A stretch of 64,000 bases of DNA from Nitrobacter vulgaris. GTDB lineage: Bacteria > Pseudomonadota > Alphaproteobacteria > Rhizobiales > Xanthobacteraceae. Of this stretch, positions 1-8,254 are shown piece after piece. A program made the translations under genes and the position numbers. Position 1 is the first letter of the stretch. Every line of letters begins with the position of its first letter. The notes under the pieces were generated by a model. It ran no database searches, was not told where the DNA came from, and saw only the letters and a list, made by a program, of their open reading frames with translations. The DNA is taken from assembly GCF_031453995.1 (NCBI RefSeq), contig NZ_JAVDPZ010000010.1, positions 1 to 64,000 of the forward strand, written 5' to 3'.

Positions 1-108
1 AGCTAACCCGTCGGCCCCATCGCGGATCCAATCCACAGTCATGCCGTTTCGCCCAAGGCCTCGGACCAGCGCTTTGCCAAACATCGCATCGTCTTTCAAT
101 CGCCCTCG
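1..108 (-). pseudogene. OmpR/QseB-type response regulator, N-terminal remnant
   Basis: Read on the minus strand, this edge encodes ...KDDAMFGKALVRGLGRNG followed by MTVDWIRDGADGLA. That matches the start of a receiver domain: the acidic pair, then alpha1, then beta2. The residues before the acidic pair (GRL) do not form the expected hydrophobic beta1 strand and no clean start codon with a ribosome site lies in front. The gene therefore looks cut or decayed near position 105, where the iron cassette begins. The rest of the protein would lie outside the window, so a normal full gene with an unusual N-terminus remains possible. Confidence 0.5.
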
Positions 109-227
109 TTGAACTAACCCGAGACCTTGAAGTCCCTTTTCAATTTACAACAGGTGCAAATCTACGATCCGGTATCGTGTATCGATGGGACACCGGTACT
201 ACCTCATCCTGCGAACCCTGAGCGCAG

Positions 228-245
228 ATTAGAATATCTTTAAAT
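228..245 (+). promoter_or_regulatory. Possible iron-control (ICE/Irr-like) element
   Basis: The stretch attagaatatctttaaat lies about 110 bases before the siderophore-receptor start. Its left half matches the TTAGAA half-site of the Irr/ICE motif of Rhizobiales (TTTAGAA-N-TTCTAAA) and its right half is degenerate. Assignment rests on this partial match plus the iron-uptake gene downstream. Confidence 0.3.
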
Positions 246-355
246 AACGTCGATTCCGGATTTGTGTTGCTTGCTGTGCGTTGACGGCCGAACAGGTTTG
301 CAACGATTCATATCGTCGCGCGACATTATAGCGCAAGTGATGAATGGGGGCTTTG

Positions 356-2893
356 ATGAGTATTAAGATACCGGCCACGCTGCGAGCTGGCGGGGCAGCA
401 ATTAAGATAGCTCGTGACGAGAGCAATGTCGGAAAGGTGTCGGCCGTCGCAAGCTTGATCGCCGTGGCGTCCATTTCTGGCGCTGAGGCGCAGAAGGCCG
501 ATTTGCCTCCTGTTACGGTTGACGCTCCAATTCAACGCCCCCATCCCACAGTCTCCAAACCCTCGTCAGAGCAAGTCCGCGCTCGCAACGCTTTGAGGCG
601 GGCTCAGAGAACTCAGCGCGCGACGCCGGCGCCCGTAGTTGTTCCAAGCGCGGTCGGCGCTGCCGATCGTAACCCGTACGCGGACCCGGCGGCGCCCTAC
701 AAGGCTGATCATGTTCAAGCCGGGGGGAAGTTTCCGGAAAAGCTTGTCGATACGCCAAAGTCGATCACGGTGCTGACCAAAGAACTTCTTGAGGACAAGA
801 ACGCCACGTCGTTGAAGCAAGCGATCTTGAGTACGGCAGGTGTAACGCTCGGGACCGGGGAAGGTGGTAACGCCTTCGGAGACCGCTTCTTTATCCGCGG
901 CTTTGACGCGCGTAACGATATATTCATCGATAACGTTCGCGACGCCGGCGTCAGTGTTCGCGAAAATTTCTTCACCGAGCAGGTCGAAATCCTACGCGGT
1001 CCAGGGTCATCCTTCGCAGGCCGTGGTACGGCCGGCGGCGCTATCAATATCGTGACCAAGCAAGCAGCGACGGAGAACAGCTTCTACAACATGGATACCA
1101 TGTTTGGTACCGACAGAACCAAGCGCGTTGTACTCGACGTCAATCAAGTGATTGACCCAACGCTCGCTATTCGCGCCGGTGGGTTGTTTCAGGACGCAGG
1201 CGTTGCTGGCCGCGATCATGTGACGGACAATCGAAACGGGGCCTTTTTCGCCACGACATGGAAGCCAGTTGACGCGGTTATAGTTCAGGCGAACTACATT
1301 CACACGGCGTTGTCGGGTTTGCCAGACTTCGGTGTGCCCTACTACCGGCCAAGCACAGCGACCACGGCTGGCGGGCCCTTTCCGGATTTCGGTTCAAACC
1401 GCGCTAATTGGTATGGCTTCGTGAACCGCGACTTCTTCCGGACCGGCCAGGATATCGGTTCAATAAATGCTCAAGTGCAGATCACTCCGGACCTTACGCT
1501 GACCAATAGATTCAGGGCTTCGAACTCGACCCAGGACTACATTGGAACACTTCCTGAGGCCCCGGTCATTAGAACTCCGTTCACAGCATCAACGATTTCC
1601 GCAAACCCGCAGAGTCGCTACCAAGCTACTGGCGTGGTCGCCAATCAGACGGAAGCAACCTACAAGTTTCAGGATGGCGTTGGCTTCAGACACACCGCAC
1701 TTGCGGGCGTTCAGTTCGATCGCGAAACAATTTCTATCGACAGTTATACTGGGCTTACTTCGGAAGCCCTGCCAGGAGGGTTTACGGGCAATTCATTGAC
1801 GGGTGTAAGCATCTTCAATCCGCAATATACAAACCTTCCGTTCGGCGGTACCCCAACCCTTACAGGTCGGCCAACCAACATTCGAATTAACACCCAAAGC
1901 GCTTACGCATTGGATTCGGCCAACTACAACGATCTGCTGATCCTGAACGGCGGTGTGCGTTACGACAACTACAATATCAGCTTGAACGGATACGGCACGG
2001 TCAACGGCGTTGCGGGCGTCTTCGGCCAACAGCAGCAATCCTATGGGTTGCCAAACTTTAACCTTGGCCTCACCCTGAAACCCTTGCCTAACGGCAGCGT
2101 CTATGTCGCATACGCGACTTCCTCAAATCCTGTGGGAGCTGAGTTCGATGGCACGAGCATTCAGTACGGTGGTCTGGCACCCGTCTTAAACGGTGGCGTT
2201 TCCCAGATCTTCGGACCAGAGAGGAACAAAGCGATCGAGATGGGCACGAAGTGGGAGCTGTTCGATCGACACTTACTGGTGACCGCCGCGCTGTTCCAGA
2301 CAGAAAAAGAAAATGCTCGCGAGTCGCGTAACATCACGGCAGCCACTGCGACCCCAGCGTGCCCGTATCCTGCGGGCACAACGGGTAACGTTTCCTGTAT
2401 CACAGCGGGCGCGGCATATCGTATCCGCGGTATAGACCTCGGAGTTGGCGGCAAGATCAATGACAGGTGGAGCATCTTTGGCGGGCTTGTCTTGATGCAA
2501 TCTGAAGTGACGCAGTCGCTCATTCCTCCGGCAAACCCGATCCTTTTCAGTTCTAATATCGGTCTTCCGCTCACGAACGTTGCTCATCAGTCATTTAGCT
2601 TACTAAACAAGTATCAACTGAGTGATGCCTGGGAAGTTGGTATGCAGTCGGTCTATCGATCGCAGATTGCTGGCGGCACATTCCTCGCGGCCAACCAGGG
2701 GACGGCAATTCCAAGTTACTGGCGGTTTGATACGTTTGCAGAAGCACGGATTGACAAGCACTGGAAGCTGAAACTGTTTGTCAACAATATCATGGACAAG
2801 CGCTACTACGATGCTCTCTATCAAAGTGCGGCGCCGTTCGTCCTCGAAGCCCCCGGTCGTGCTGCTTATCTGGTGCTTTCAGCGCGGTACTGA
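356..2893 (+). CDS. TonB-dependent siderophore receptor
   Basis: Outer-membrane receptor of the catecholate/ferric-siderophore (Fiu/CirA-like) class that imports iron chelates using TonB energy. The N-terminus has an extended leader with a hydrophobic stretch ending near GAEAQ, then a TonB-box-like segment (DLPPVTVDA). A plug domain follows (about residues 115-245, with VEILRGPGSSFAGRG and GGAINIVTK). The remainder is a 22-strand-type barrel ending in an aromatic residue (LSARY). The start at 356 is chosen over an ATG at 344 because GGGGG sits at 346-350, correctly spaced. At about 845 residues it is a normal length for the family. It is followed by a PiuC-like hydroxylase, the usual partner, and by a broken tonB. 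The codon use is less GC-rich than the core genes, which suggests transfer. Confidence 0.92.
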   Translation: MSIKIPATLRAGGAAIKIARDESNVGKVSAVASLIAVASISGAEAQKADLPPVTVDAPIQRPHPTVSKPSSEQVRARNALRRAQRTQRATPAPVVVPSAVGAADRNPYADPAAPYKADHVQAGGKFPEKLVDTPKSITVLTKELLEDKNATSLKQAILSTAGVTLGTGEGGNAFGDRFFIRGFDARNDIFIDNVRDAGVSVRENFFTEQVEILRGPGSSFAGRGTAGGAINIVTKQAATENSFYNMDTMFGTDRTKRVVLDVNQVIDPTLAIRAGGLFQDAGVAGRDHVTDNRNGAFFATTWKPVDAVIVQANYIHTALSGLPDFGVPYYRPSTATTAGGPFPDFGSNRANWYGFVNRDFFRTGQDIGSINAQVQITPDLTLTNRFRASNSTQDYIGTLPEAPVIRTPFTASTISANPQSRYQATGVVANQTEATYKFQDGVGFRHTALAGVQFDRETISIDSYTGLTSEALPGGFTGNSLTGVSIFNPQYTNLPFGGTPTLTGRPTNIRINTQSAYALDSANYNDLLILNGGVRYDNYNISLNGYGTVNGVAGVFGQQQQSYGLPNFNLGLTLKPLPNGSVYVAYATSSNPVGAEFDGTSIQYGGLAPVLNGGVSQIFGPERNKAIEMGTKWELFDRHLLVTAALFQTEKENARESRNITAATATPACPYPAGTTGNVSCITAGAAYRIRGIDLGVGGKINDRWSIFGGLVLMQSEVTQSLIPPANPILFSSNIGLPLTNVAHQSFSLLNKYQLSDAWEVGMQSVYRSQIAGGTFLAANQGTAIPSYWRFDTFAEARIDKHWKLKLFVNNIMDKRYYDALYQSAAPFVLEAPGRAAYLVLSARY

Positions 2894-2939
2894 GAAAGCT
2901 TAAGGCGCTGGCCATGCTTTGTGGCCTCACCAACGGATG

Positions 2940-2976
2940 GCAGCAGTCAGCTATGCAGCTGGCTGCTGCTACTTTT
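2940..2976 (+). terminator. Stem-loop terminator after the siderophore receptor
   Basis: A 12-bp stem (2940-2951 with 2958-2969, one G-T pair) around a 6-base loop is followed by tactttt, 46 bases after the receptor stop codon. This fits an intrinsic terminator with a short U tract. Confidence 0.5.
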
Positions 2977-3305
2977 ACCGATCTGCCTGGGCTAATCGAT
3001 GTGGTTCCGCAGACCTTGTGGGTTCTGCGATGTTTCCCGGATCACTCGACCTTTCACGATCAAAATTGTCCGCCGCTACTTTCGCGAGGTCATGGTGAAG
3101 TTCGACACAAATGTAGGAATGACTTGAACACGTCACCAAAGCAGACGGGACAAATTGCTGTCGATTTCAGATCGGAACGGCCTCCGAACACTCGCATTGC
3201 CCGGACTGATTATTCGTCATCCTGATCGCCGCTCCGCAATCAGCGGGTTCGATCCGATTCGACACTTCTTGAAAATATCGGCGGCAACTTCGAAAGAGTG
3301 ATGAA
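2977..3305. other. Intergenic region before the hydroxylase gene
   Basis: About 330 bases with no gene I can support. A short reading frame crosses it but has no recognisable domain or ribosome site. It presumably holds the promoter of the hydroxylase gene, but no clear consensus element was seen. Confidence 0.4.
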
Positions 3306-3995
3306 ATGCTCGTTTGCATACCGAATGTTCTCACTAAGGCAGAGGTGCTTGAGTTTCGACAACTAATGGACGGCGCGTGTTGGGAAGATGGACGTCGTAC
3401 AGCAGGATCACAGTCCGCGATGGTCAAGCGAAACGTGCAGTTGCCTCCAGACGGGGATCTCGCGCGCTCGCTGGGTCGGCGGATCATCAAGGCGTTAACG
3501 GGAAATCCGCAGTTTCTCTCAGCAGCTATTCCCCTTCACATTTTTCCTCCGCTCTTTAACCGATATTCGGCAACGGAGGGTCACGAGTTCGGCATTCACG
3601 TTGACAATGCCGTACGTGGCGATCCGCTAACCGGACTTCGGATTCGTACTGATCTTTCCATAACACTTTTCCTAACGGAGCCGGATGAATACGAAGGGGG
3701 AGTTTTGACGGTTGAAGATTACTTTGGCTCCCACGAAATTAAACTACCGGCGGGTGATCTGGTGCTTTACCCCGCCACCAGCCTGCATCTCGTCACGCCA
3801 GTTACACGTGGTGAGCGGGTTGCCTCGTTCTTTTGGCTGCAGAGTATGATCCGCGATGAACGCGCCCGTAGCATGATCTACGACTTGGACGTAGCAATTC
3901 AGGGAATCGTTGGGCGTGTAGGCGCGGGCGATCCGGAAGCGGTTCGGTTGACAGGAGTGTACCACAATCTCATTCGCTATTGGGCCGAATGCTGA
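3306..3995 (+). CDS. PKHD-type Fe(II)/2-oxoglutarate hydroxylase (PiuC/YbiX family)
   Basis: Cytosolic 2-oxoglutarate-dependent oxygenase family found next to TonB-dependent siderophore receptors. It probably modifies an iron ligand or the uptake apparatus, but the substrate is not settled for the family. Visible metal ligands are H98 and D100 (in FGIHVDNAV) and H161 (in TSLHLVTPV). R171 (RGERVASFFW) is the likely 2-oxoglutarate anchor. The 229-residue length is typical. The gene lies between the receptor and a small ORF in the same direction, so it belongs to the iron cassette. All catalytic residues are intact. Confidence 0.9.
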   Translation: MLVCIPNVLTKAEVLEFRQLMDGACWEDGRRTAGSQSAMVKRNVQLPPDGDLARSLGRRIIKALTGNPQFLSAAIPLHIFPPLFNRYSATEGHEFGIHVDNAVRGDPLTGLRIRTDLSITLFLTEPDEYEGGVLTVEDYFGSHEIKLPAGDLVLYPATSLHLVTPVTRGERVASFFWLQSMIRDERARSMIYDLDVAIQGIVGRVGAGDPEAVRLTGVYHNLIRYWAEC

Positions 3996-4017
3996 CGTTG
4001 GATGGTTGAGGATAGAA

Positions 4018-4257
4018 ATGGACGAATTGAACGGCAAGATGATCGCGTGCCAGTTGTTGATCGCCGGGCTCATTGCGCGAGTAGCGAATGAACAACGTGA
4101 TCCCCTTCGTTTTCTTACAGATTTTCGTGATGAAATCCGCGCGGTCGTGAAGGGCGTGAACATCGCTGGGATCGACGGTGCAGATCGAGTGCGGTATCTG
4201 GCCAATCAGTCAATCGACGAACTATTTTCATTGATGAAACCTCCGAGCAGTGAATAG
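4018..4257 (+). CDS. Small conserved-looking protein in the iron cassette
   Basis: A 79-residue protein starting at the ATG at 4018, preceded by GAGG at 4009-4012. An in-frame TTG at 4006 is less likely. It lies 22 bases after the hydroxylase stop and reads in the same direction, so co-transcription is probable. The sequence is soluble and amphipathic (IAGLIARVANEQRDPLRFL) with no signal peptide or domain I recognise. Function unknown. Confidence 0.55.
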   Translation: MDELNGKMIACQLLIAGLIARVANEQRDPLRFLTDFRDEIRAVVKGVNIAGIDGADRVRYLANQSIDELFSLMKPPSSE

Positions 4258-4301
4258 GCGCGGAGGCGCGGAAAGATGCCGAACATGATTCAGGTTCAAG
4301 G

Positions 4302-4574
4302 ATGACATTGCTTGAGCGGGGCAATTGTTGTCGCTCCTGCAAACCTCCCGATGCGGCGTCCGGTGCGGCGGGGGCGGGTGTTGCGACGGTTGCGTTCACG
4401 ATCGACCGCTCCGGCCGCGTGCTGTCGGCACGCCTGGTGCGCTCGGCCGGCGACTCCGCGCTCGACGCAGAAGCCGCCTCGCTGTCGCGTCGCGCCAGTC
4501 CCGTCCCCGCCCCGCCGCCCGATGTCGGCGGCGGTTCAATCACACTTGCCGTTCCAATCAGGTTCAGTCGATGA
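4302..4574 (+). pseudogene. TonB C-terminal domain stub
   Basis: The frame encodes a TonB-type C-terminal domain: ATVAFTIDRSGRVLSARLV, then DSALDAEAASLSRRASP, PAPPPDVGGGS and LAVPIRFSR. This is the receptor-contacting fold of TonB. The transmembrane anchor and the Pro-rich periplasmic linker, roughly 150-200 residues in functional TonB, are missing. The first 15 residues (MTLLERGNCCRSCKP) resemble nothing expected. I read it as the 3' remnant of tonB left by a deletion or island junction. Its stop overlaps the start of the following gene (ATGA). Confidence 0.75.
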
Positions 4575-5146
4575 TGTCAGCAAATCTCACACGAACATGC
4601 CTGCTCACTCTCGCCGCCGCGATCACAGCCGCAACGATGACTGCGGCTCAGGCCCAGCAACCGGCGGTGCAGCAGCCGGCCACATCAGCGGCAACGCTGC
4701 CGAACGGGGCTTCGTCGGTGAACGAGACCTTCGGCGACTGGACCGTCGATTGCCGGATCATCGAGCGGCGCAAGCAATGCTTGTTGTCGCAGGCGCAGGG
4801 CAACAAGGAAACCGGCAGGCGGGTCTACGCCATCGAGCTGAACCCTGCCGTGGGCGGCAAGGTCGATGGCACCATCCTGATGCCGTTCGGGCTCAATCTC
4901 GACGCCGGCGCGGTGCTCAAGCTCGACGACAAAGACCTCGGAAAGGGACTGCGCTTCTCCACCTGCGTGCCGCAGGGCTGCCTGTTGCCGGTGAATTTCC
5001 CCGCCGCCGCCACCGACGCCATGCGCAAGGGCACGAAACTCGTGGTCGCCTCGCTCAACCTCTCCAGCAACGAGGCCGTCACCTTCAACGTCTCGCTCAA
5101 CGGCTTCGGTCCCGCGCTGGCGCGCGCAACAGAACTCGCAAAATAG
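4571..5146 (+). CDS. Invasion-associated locus B (IalB) family secreted protein
   Basis: A periplasmic protein of the IalB family, common in Rhizobiales. The N-terminus is a signal peptide (LTRTCLLTLAAAITAATMTA, cut near AQA). The mature domain has the family marks: NETFGDWTVDCR, paired cysteines in RRKQCLLSQ, and FSTCVPQGCLLP. The 191-residue length is normal. The start codon overlaps the tonB stub stop, so the gene may be translated by coupling from a remnant, or the ATG three bases later may be used. The cellular role of IalB homologues in non-pathogens is not known. Confidence 0.85.
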   Translation: MMSANLTRTCLLTLAAAITAATMTAAQAQQPAVQQPATSAATLPNGASSVNETFGDWTVDCRIIERRKQCLLSQAQGNKETGRRVYAIELNPAVGGKVDGTILMPFGLNLDAGAVLKLDDKDLGKGLRFSTCVPQGCLLPVNFPAAATDAMRKGTKLVVASLNLSSNEAVTFNVSLNGFGPALARATELAK

Positions 5147-5197
5147 CGACAATCAAATCGAAAAGGCCGGTTCATCCGGTATACAGGGAGATTGCCC

Positions 5198-5644
5198 ATG
5201 CTGACGCTGGTTAAGGATGATCTCTCCGTCCAGCAGGAATCGCCGCCGCCTCAACGCGATTACAACCGGCGTCGCTTCCTCTCATGGCTCCGCGACGAGG
5301 TGGCGATCCTGCGCACGCTCGGTATGGATCATCGCCGCATCGCCGCGCAGCTCGATATCGAGGAGCACGACGTGCGGGCGTTCTGCCCCAAGCCGAGCGA
5401 GAAAGCTCCGCGCCGCAACCTGCCGCGTCGCGCCGTGGAAGCGTTGCTTCATGGCCGCCACGCCTCGCTCGGCGGCCGGACCGTCGCCAAACGCAGCCGC
5501 CATCTCGTCGAGATCGCAACCGCCTACACCTGGGATGAATTATTGTCCGAGCCGGGCGTCGGATCTGTGACGGCGTCGGAAATCAGACTTTGGCTTGAGG
5601 AACGAGGGGCTTCGCTGCGAGCGTCGAATGAAGCATTATCCTGA
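5198..5644 (+). CDS. Hypothetical protein with alphaCTD-like helix-hairpin-helix C-terminus
   Basis: A 148-residue soluble protein. The ATG at 5198 has AGGGAG seven bases upstream and is preferred to a TTG at 5192. The middle is strongly basic (RNLPRRAVEALLHGRH). The C-terminus (WDELLSEPGVGSVTASEIRLWLEERG, given here as a span) has the loop and helix pattern of the RNA polymerase alpha C-terminal or HhH DNA-binding fold. A regulator or nucleoid-associated role is possible, but no specific family is recognised. Confidence 0.6.
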   Translation: MLTLVKDDLSVQQESPPPQRDYNRRRFLSWLRDEVAILRTLGMDHRRIAAQLDIEEHDVRAFCPKPSEKAPRRNLPRRAVEALLHGRHASLGGRTVAKRSRHLVEIATAYTWDELLSEPGVGSVTASEIRLWLEERGASLRASNEALS

Positions 5645-5851
5645 CAGAGCAGGCATAGACCTGCCCACTAAGCCCGAGGCTGCCCAGTCCCATTCCGCCC
5701 GATATTGAGCTTGTATTGTCTCAACGCCGATTAGCGTGCTGCCTATTTTGCCGCGATCGCAGTCTTCGTCAGAGTACCAACGAGTGACAACAAGCCTCCA
5801 GGAATATCGGTCGCTAGTTCGCCTTAAACGTTGAACTCGAGCCTCTGAACC
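5645..5851. other. Non-coding or decayed stretch before the XRE remnant
   Basis: Nothing recognisable as a gene. Given the remnant that follows, this may be the eroded front half of a helix-turn-helix regulator, but I could not align a helix-turn-helix here. Confidence 0.4.
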
Positions 5852-6014
5852 TTGGCCCGGATTTTCAACGTGACGGTCGACTATCTCCTCGGCGGCGACG
5901 CGGGTCGAGAAACTGGGATCCGCCGAAGACGAGGCGTTCTTCCGTGAATACCAATCCATGTCGCCGGAGGCCAAGGCTCGACTAAGGCGGTTGGCGAAAG
6001 CTCTGGACGACTGA
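5852..6014 (+). pseudogene. XRE-type repressor, C-terminal remnant with frameshift
   Basis: The first frame reads LARIFNVTVDYLLGGDAG, the helix that closes an XRE helix-turn-helix domain. At about 5903 the sense sequence moves to another frame, reading EKLGSAEDEAFFREYQSMS and then PEAKARLRRLAKALDD before a stop. No intact helix-turn-helix is found upstream. The pattern is that of a small phage- or plasmid-type regulator that has lost its front and gained a frameshift. Confidence 0.6.
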
Positions 6015-6015
6015 T

Positions 6016-6464
6016 ATGAACTTCGAGGTCCGGAAAGGCATCGATCATCCTGCCGGAGTTTGGTTCGGCCAGCGGGTCAAGGAGCACTCATTTCGTAGCG
6101 AGAAGTACGAAACTGCCTACACTCTGATTCACCTGCCGGATGCGGAGCCGAAGTCTTGGTTCGAAGGAAAGCCGCTTGAGGACACGTACGAGCGCTTCGT
6201 TCGTCGTGGATGAACTAGGCGTCGATCCGCTCCCGGTAGAATCACATCCTCACGACAGCCGCGGCCATGCCGCTTCGTGCCAGCAGCTTCTCGCGGGGCT
6301 ACGACGTCATGACGGCACTTCCGATTTTGCGAAGCGCCGTCTGATCGACGACGCGGACCGTGGTCGACGCCATTGCCAATACGCTCGGCGACGTCGTCTT
6401 CTGCTTACTATCCGCTTACTTTCGCAAAATTGCGGTAAGCGAGCCGAGCCAGACAATTAGCTAA
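6016..6464 (+). pseudogene. Frameshifted partner gene of the XRE remnant, unknown function
   Basis: It begins with an ATG one base after the XRE remnant stop and reads MNFEVRKGIDHPAGVWFGQR and onward to YERFVRRG, where it stops at 6213. Sense-like sequence continues in another frame to 6464 (VDAIANTLGDVVFCLLSAYF). The tight spacing suggests that it was co-expressed with the regulator. I do not recognise the family, and the decay by frameshift mirrors that of its neighbour. Confidence 0.5.
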
Positions 6465-6587
6465 CTACCCGGAATCACTGGCGCGCCGTCTCAGGTGATG
6501 ATGCGAACTATGTCTCCTCCATAGCCCTCTAAGGCCCTATCCAGTCACTCCTGACGCTGGAAGCAGGATTGTCACGCGCGGCTTCCA

Positions 6588-6625
6588 CCAATCAAGCTCC
6601 TGCGGAACGACGGGAGCTTGATTGG
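6588..6625 (-). terminator. Strong inverted repeat downstream of the hydrolase gene
   Basis: A perfect 13-bp stem (6588-6600 with 6613-6625) around a 12-base loop lies 55 bases beyond the hydrolase stop. No U run follows on the minus strand, so it may be a factor-dependent terminator or an RNA-stabilising hairpin. Confidence 0.45.
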
Positions 6626-6679
6626 CTTTGTTACTCGCAACGCGGGCGAGAGGGCGAGAGAAGCGCGCGTCCCGAACCT

Positions 6680-7597
6680 TCAAAGATTGCTCTTGTAGAA
6701 CGGAACCAGCTTTTCGAGCGCCTTTCCGACCGGCTCGGGCTTGTCGTAAAGGTCGTAGTGCGACCAGCCTTCCACAACGACCAACTCCTTCTTCTTCGAA
6801 GCAGCGCGCTCGATGATTTCGCAGCCGTCGCGATAGGCGCCGAAGGCTCCGACCTTGTTGCCCACGACAATGCAAAGCGGCTGGGTGAGAAGCACCTCAG
6901 CGAGATGAAACGCATCCCAGCCGACAGCGGCAGCCTGGTGCGACAGGAGCGAGCGGTTGCAACCGTGAGGCTTCTGTCCACGCGGGGTCCGATAGTAGTC
7001 CGTCGCTTCCAGCACATCGATGTCTTTGATACCGGCCTTCTTGTCCGCCTCGACCGAAGGAGGCAGCAGATCGTCGACATGCCATTCAGCGCCGCGCGCC
7101 TCCGCGGTGCGCTGTTTTGATATCTTTTCCAACAAGCCGATGGGGTCGAGATTGGCGAAGCCGCCGCGCATCAGCCGCCCATAATTCGCGCCGGTCACGG
7201 TGCCGACTGCCTTGATGCGCCGCTCGGTCATCGCGGCGTTGATCGCATAACCGCCACCACCGCAGACACCAATGCGATCCTCATCCACATACGGCAGCGT
7301 CACCAGATAGTCGGCGACATGGCGGAAGTCCTCGACGGTCAGGGTCGGGTCTTCGATGAAACGGGGCTCCCCGCCGCTGGCCCCCTGAAAGCTCCGATCG
7401 AACGCAATCACGACGAAGCCTTCCTTCGCAAGCGCCGCGCCATAAACGTTGCCCGAGGTCTGCTCCTTACAACTCCCGATCGGATGGGCGCTGATGATGG
7501 CCGGATACTTTTTCGTCTTGTCAAAGTTCGGTGGGAAATGGATATCGGCGGCGATATCCCAATACATGTCGCGATTGCGGATATTCACGGTTTCCAT
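6680..7597 (-). CDS. Alpha/beta hydrolase with a cysteine nucleophile (YcjY/dienelactone-hydrolase-like)
   Basis: A 305-residue cytosolic alpha/beta hydrolase. The fold is visible from the oxyanion region (AIISAHPIGSCKEQ), the FDRSFQGASGGEP segment, the nucleophile elbow GVCGGGGYAINAA and the late histidine in VEGWSHYDLYD. The elbow carries Cys where most members have Ser (G-x-C-x-G), as in dienelactone hydrolases. The catalytic acid is not certain. A LysR-like tail remnant lies upstream on the opposite strand, which suggests the gene once had a divergent regulator. The substrate is unknown. Transcription probably ends at the hairpin at 6588-6625. Confidence 0.8.
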   Translation of the reverse strand: METVNIRNRDMYWDIAADIHFPPNFDKTKKYPAIISAHPIGSCKEQTSGNVYGAALAKEGFVVIAFDRSFQGASGGEPRFIEDPTLTVEDFRHVADYLVTLPYVDEDRIGVCGGGGYAINAAMTERRIKAVGTVTGANYGRLMRGGFANLDPIGLLEKISKQRTAEARGAEWHVDDLLPPSVEADKKAGIKDIDVLEATDYYRTPRGQKPHGCNRSLLSHQAAAVGWDAFHLAEVLLTQPLCIVVGNKVGAFGAYRDGCEIIERAASKKKELVVVEGWSHYDLYDKPEPVGKALEKLVPFYKSNL

Positions 7598-7737
7598 GGT
7601 GCGTTCTCCCTGGTTGGCAGGTTGGATTGGAGGATTTGCTATCGGCGGGCGGGTTCACATGAAGGCGGGTTTGTCGCCATCAGTATTTGGCTTGTTGATG
7701 CCGATATTGCGATTGCCGAGTGGTCTTGAGGCACCGG

Positions 7738-7915
7738 CAAGATCAGCAACGACGGCCGCCACGCTCTTGCGCGCGATTTCCGTTCCCTTGAACGGCTCAG
7801 TCCGCTCCGTGATTTCGAAATCGATCTCGTCCGCGTCAGTCAGCAGATGCCTGCGAAGCTGCGCGCGCTGGTGGATTTCCTGATCGAAAAGCGGCGTGTC
7901 GCGAATTTCGCTTCA
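7738..7915 (+). pseudogene. Possible LysR-type regulator C-terminal remnant
   Basis: The plus strand encodes DFEIDLVRVSQQMPAKLRAL followed by VDFLIEKRRV. This resembles the closing segment of LysR-type regulators (the P-x-K-x-R-x-x-x-D-F motif). No helix-turn-helix or effector domain remains. It is divergent from the alpha/beta hydrolase gene, the normal position for a LysR regulator. Confidence 0.4.
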
Positions 7916-8254
7916 ACAGCGATATCGTAACGGCAACTGGCATGATCATCACTTGGGAGCTTGGCCTTCCAACACGGTCGTGAGGCCGGCTGACCGAGTC
8001 CACAGCGCATTCAGTATGACACCACCGTGAGCGATTCGAACTTTTTCACCGCCAGACGCCACCGTTTCTACGCTTTTTCATCCGTCGCCTATCTCCCGCT
8101 CTCTGCGCGAGCGTAGTTTCTGCGAGTATCGGCGGCTATGGAGGGCAATCGGCAGTTTTGGCGCGCCGGTGGAGATGAAACTGGGCACCGCTATGTCATT
8201 GCGGGGCCTCTATAATTTTAGGATCGCCCTGCGCCTGGGAGCCAAGGCGCAGCT
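7916..8254. other. Intergenic region without a recognisable gene
   Basis: About 340 bases between the LysR-like remnant and the end of the XRE-cupin gene. No domain, RNA or repeat was recognised. Confidence 0.4.
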
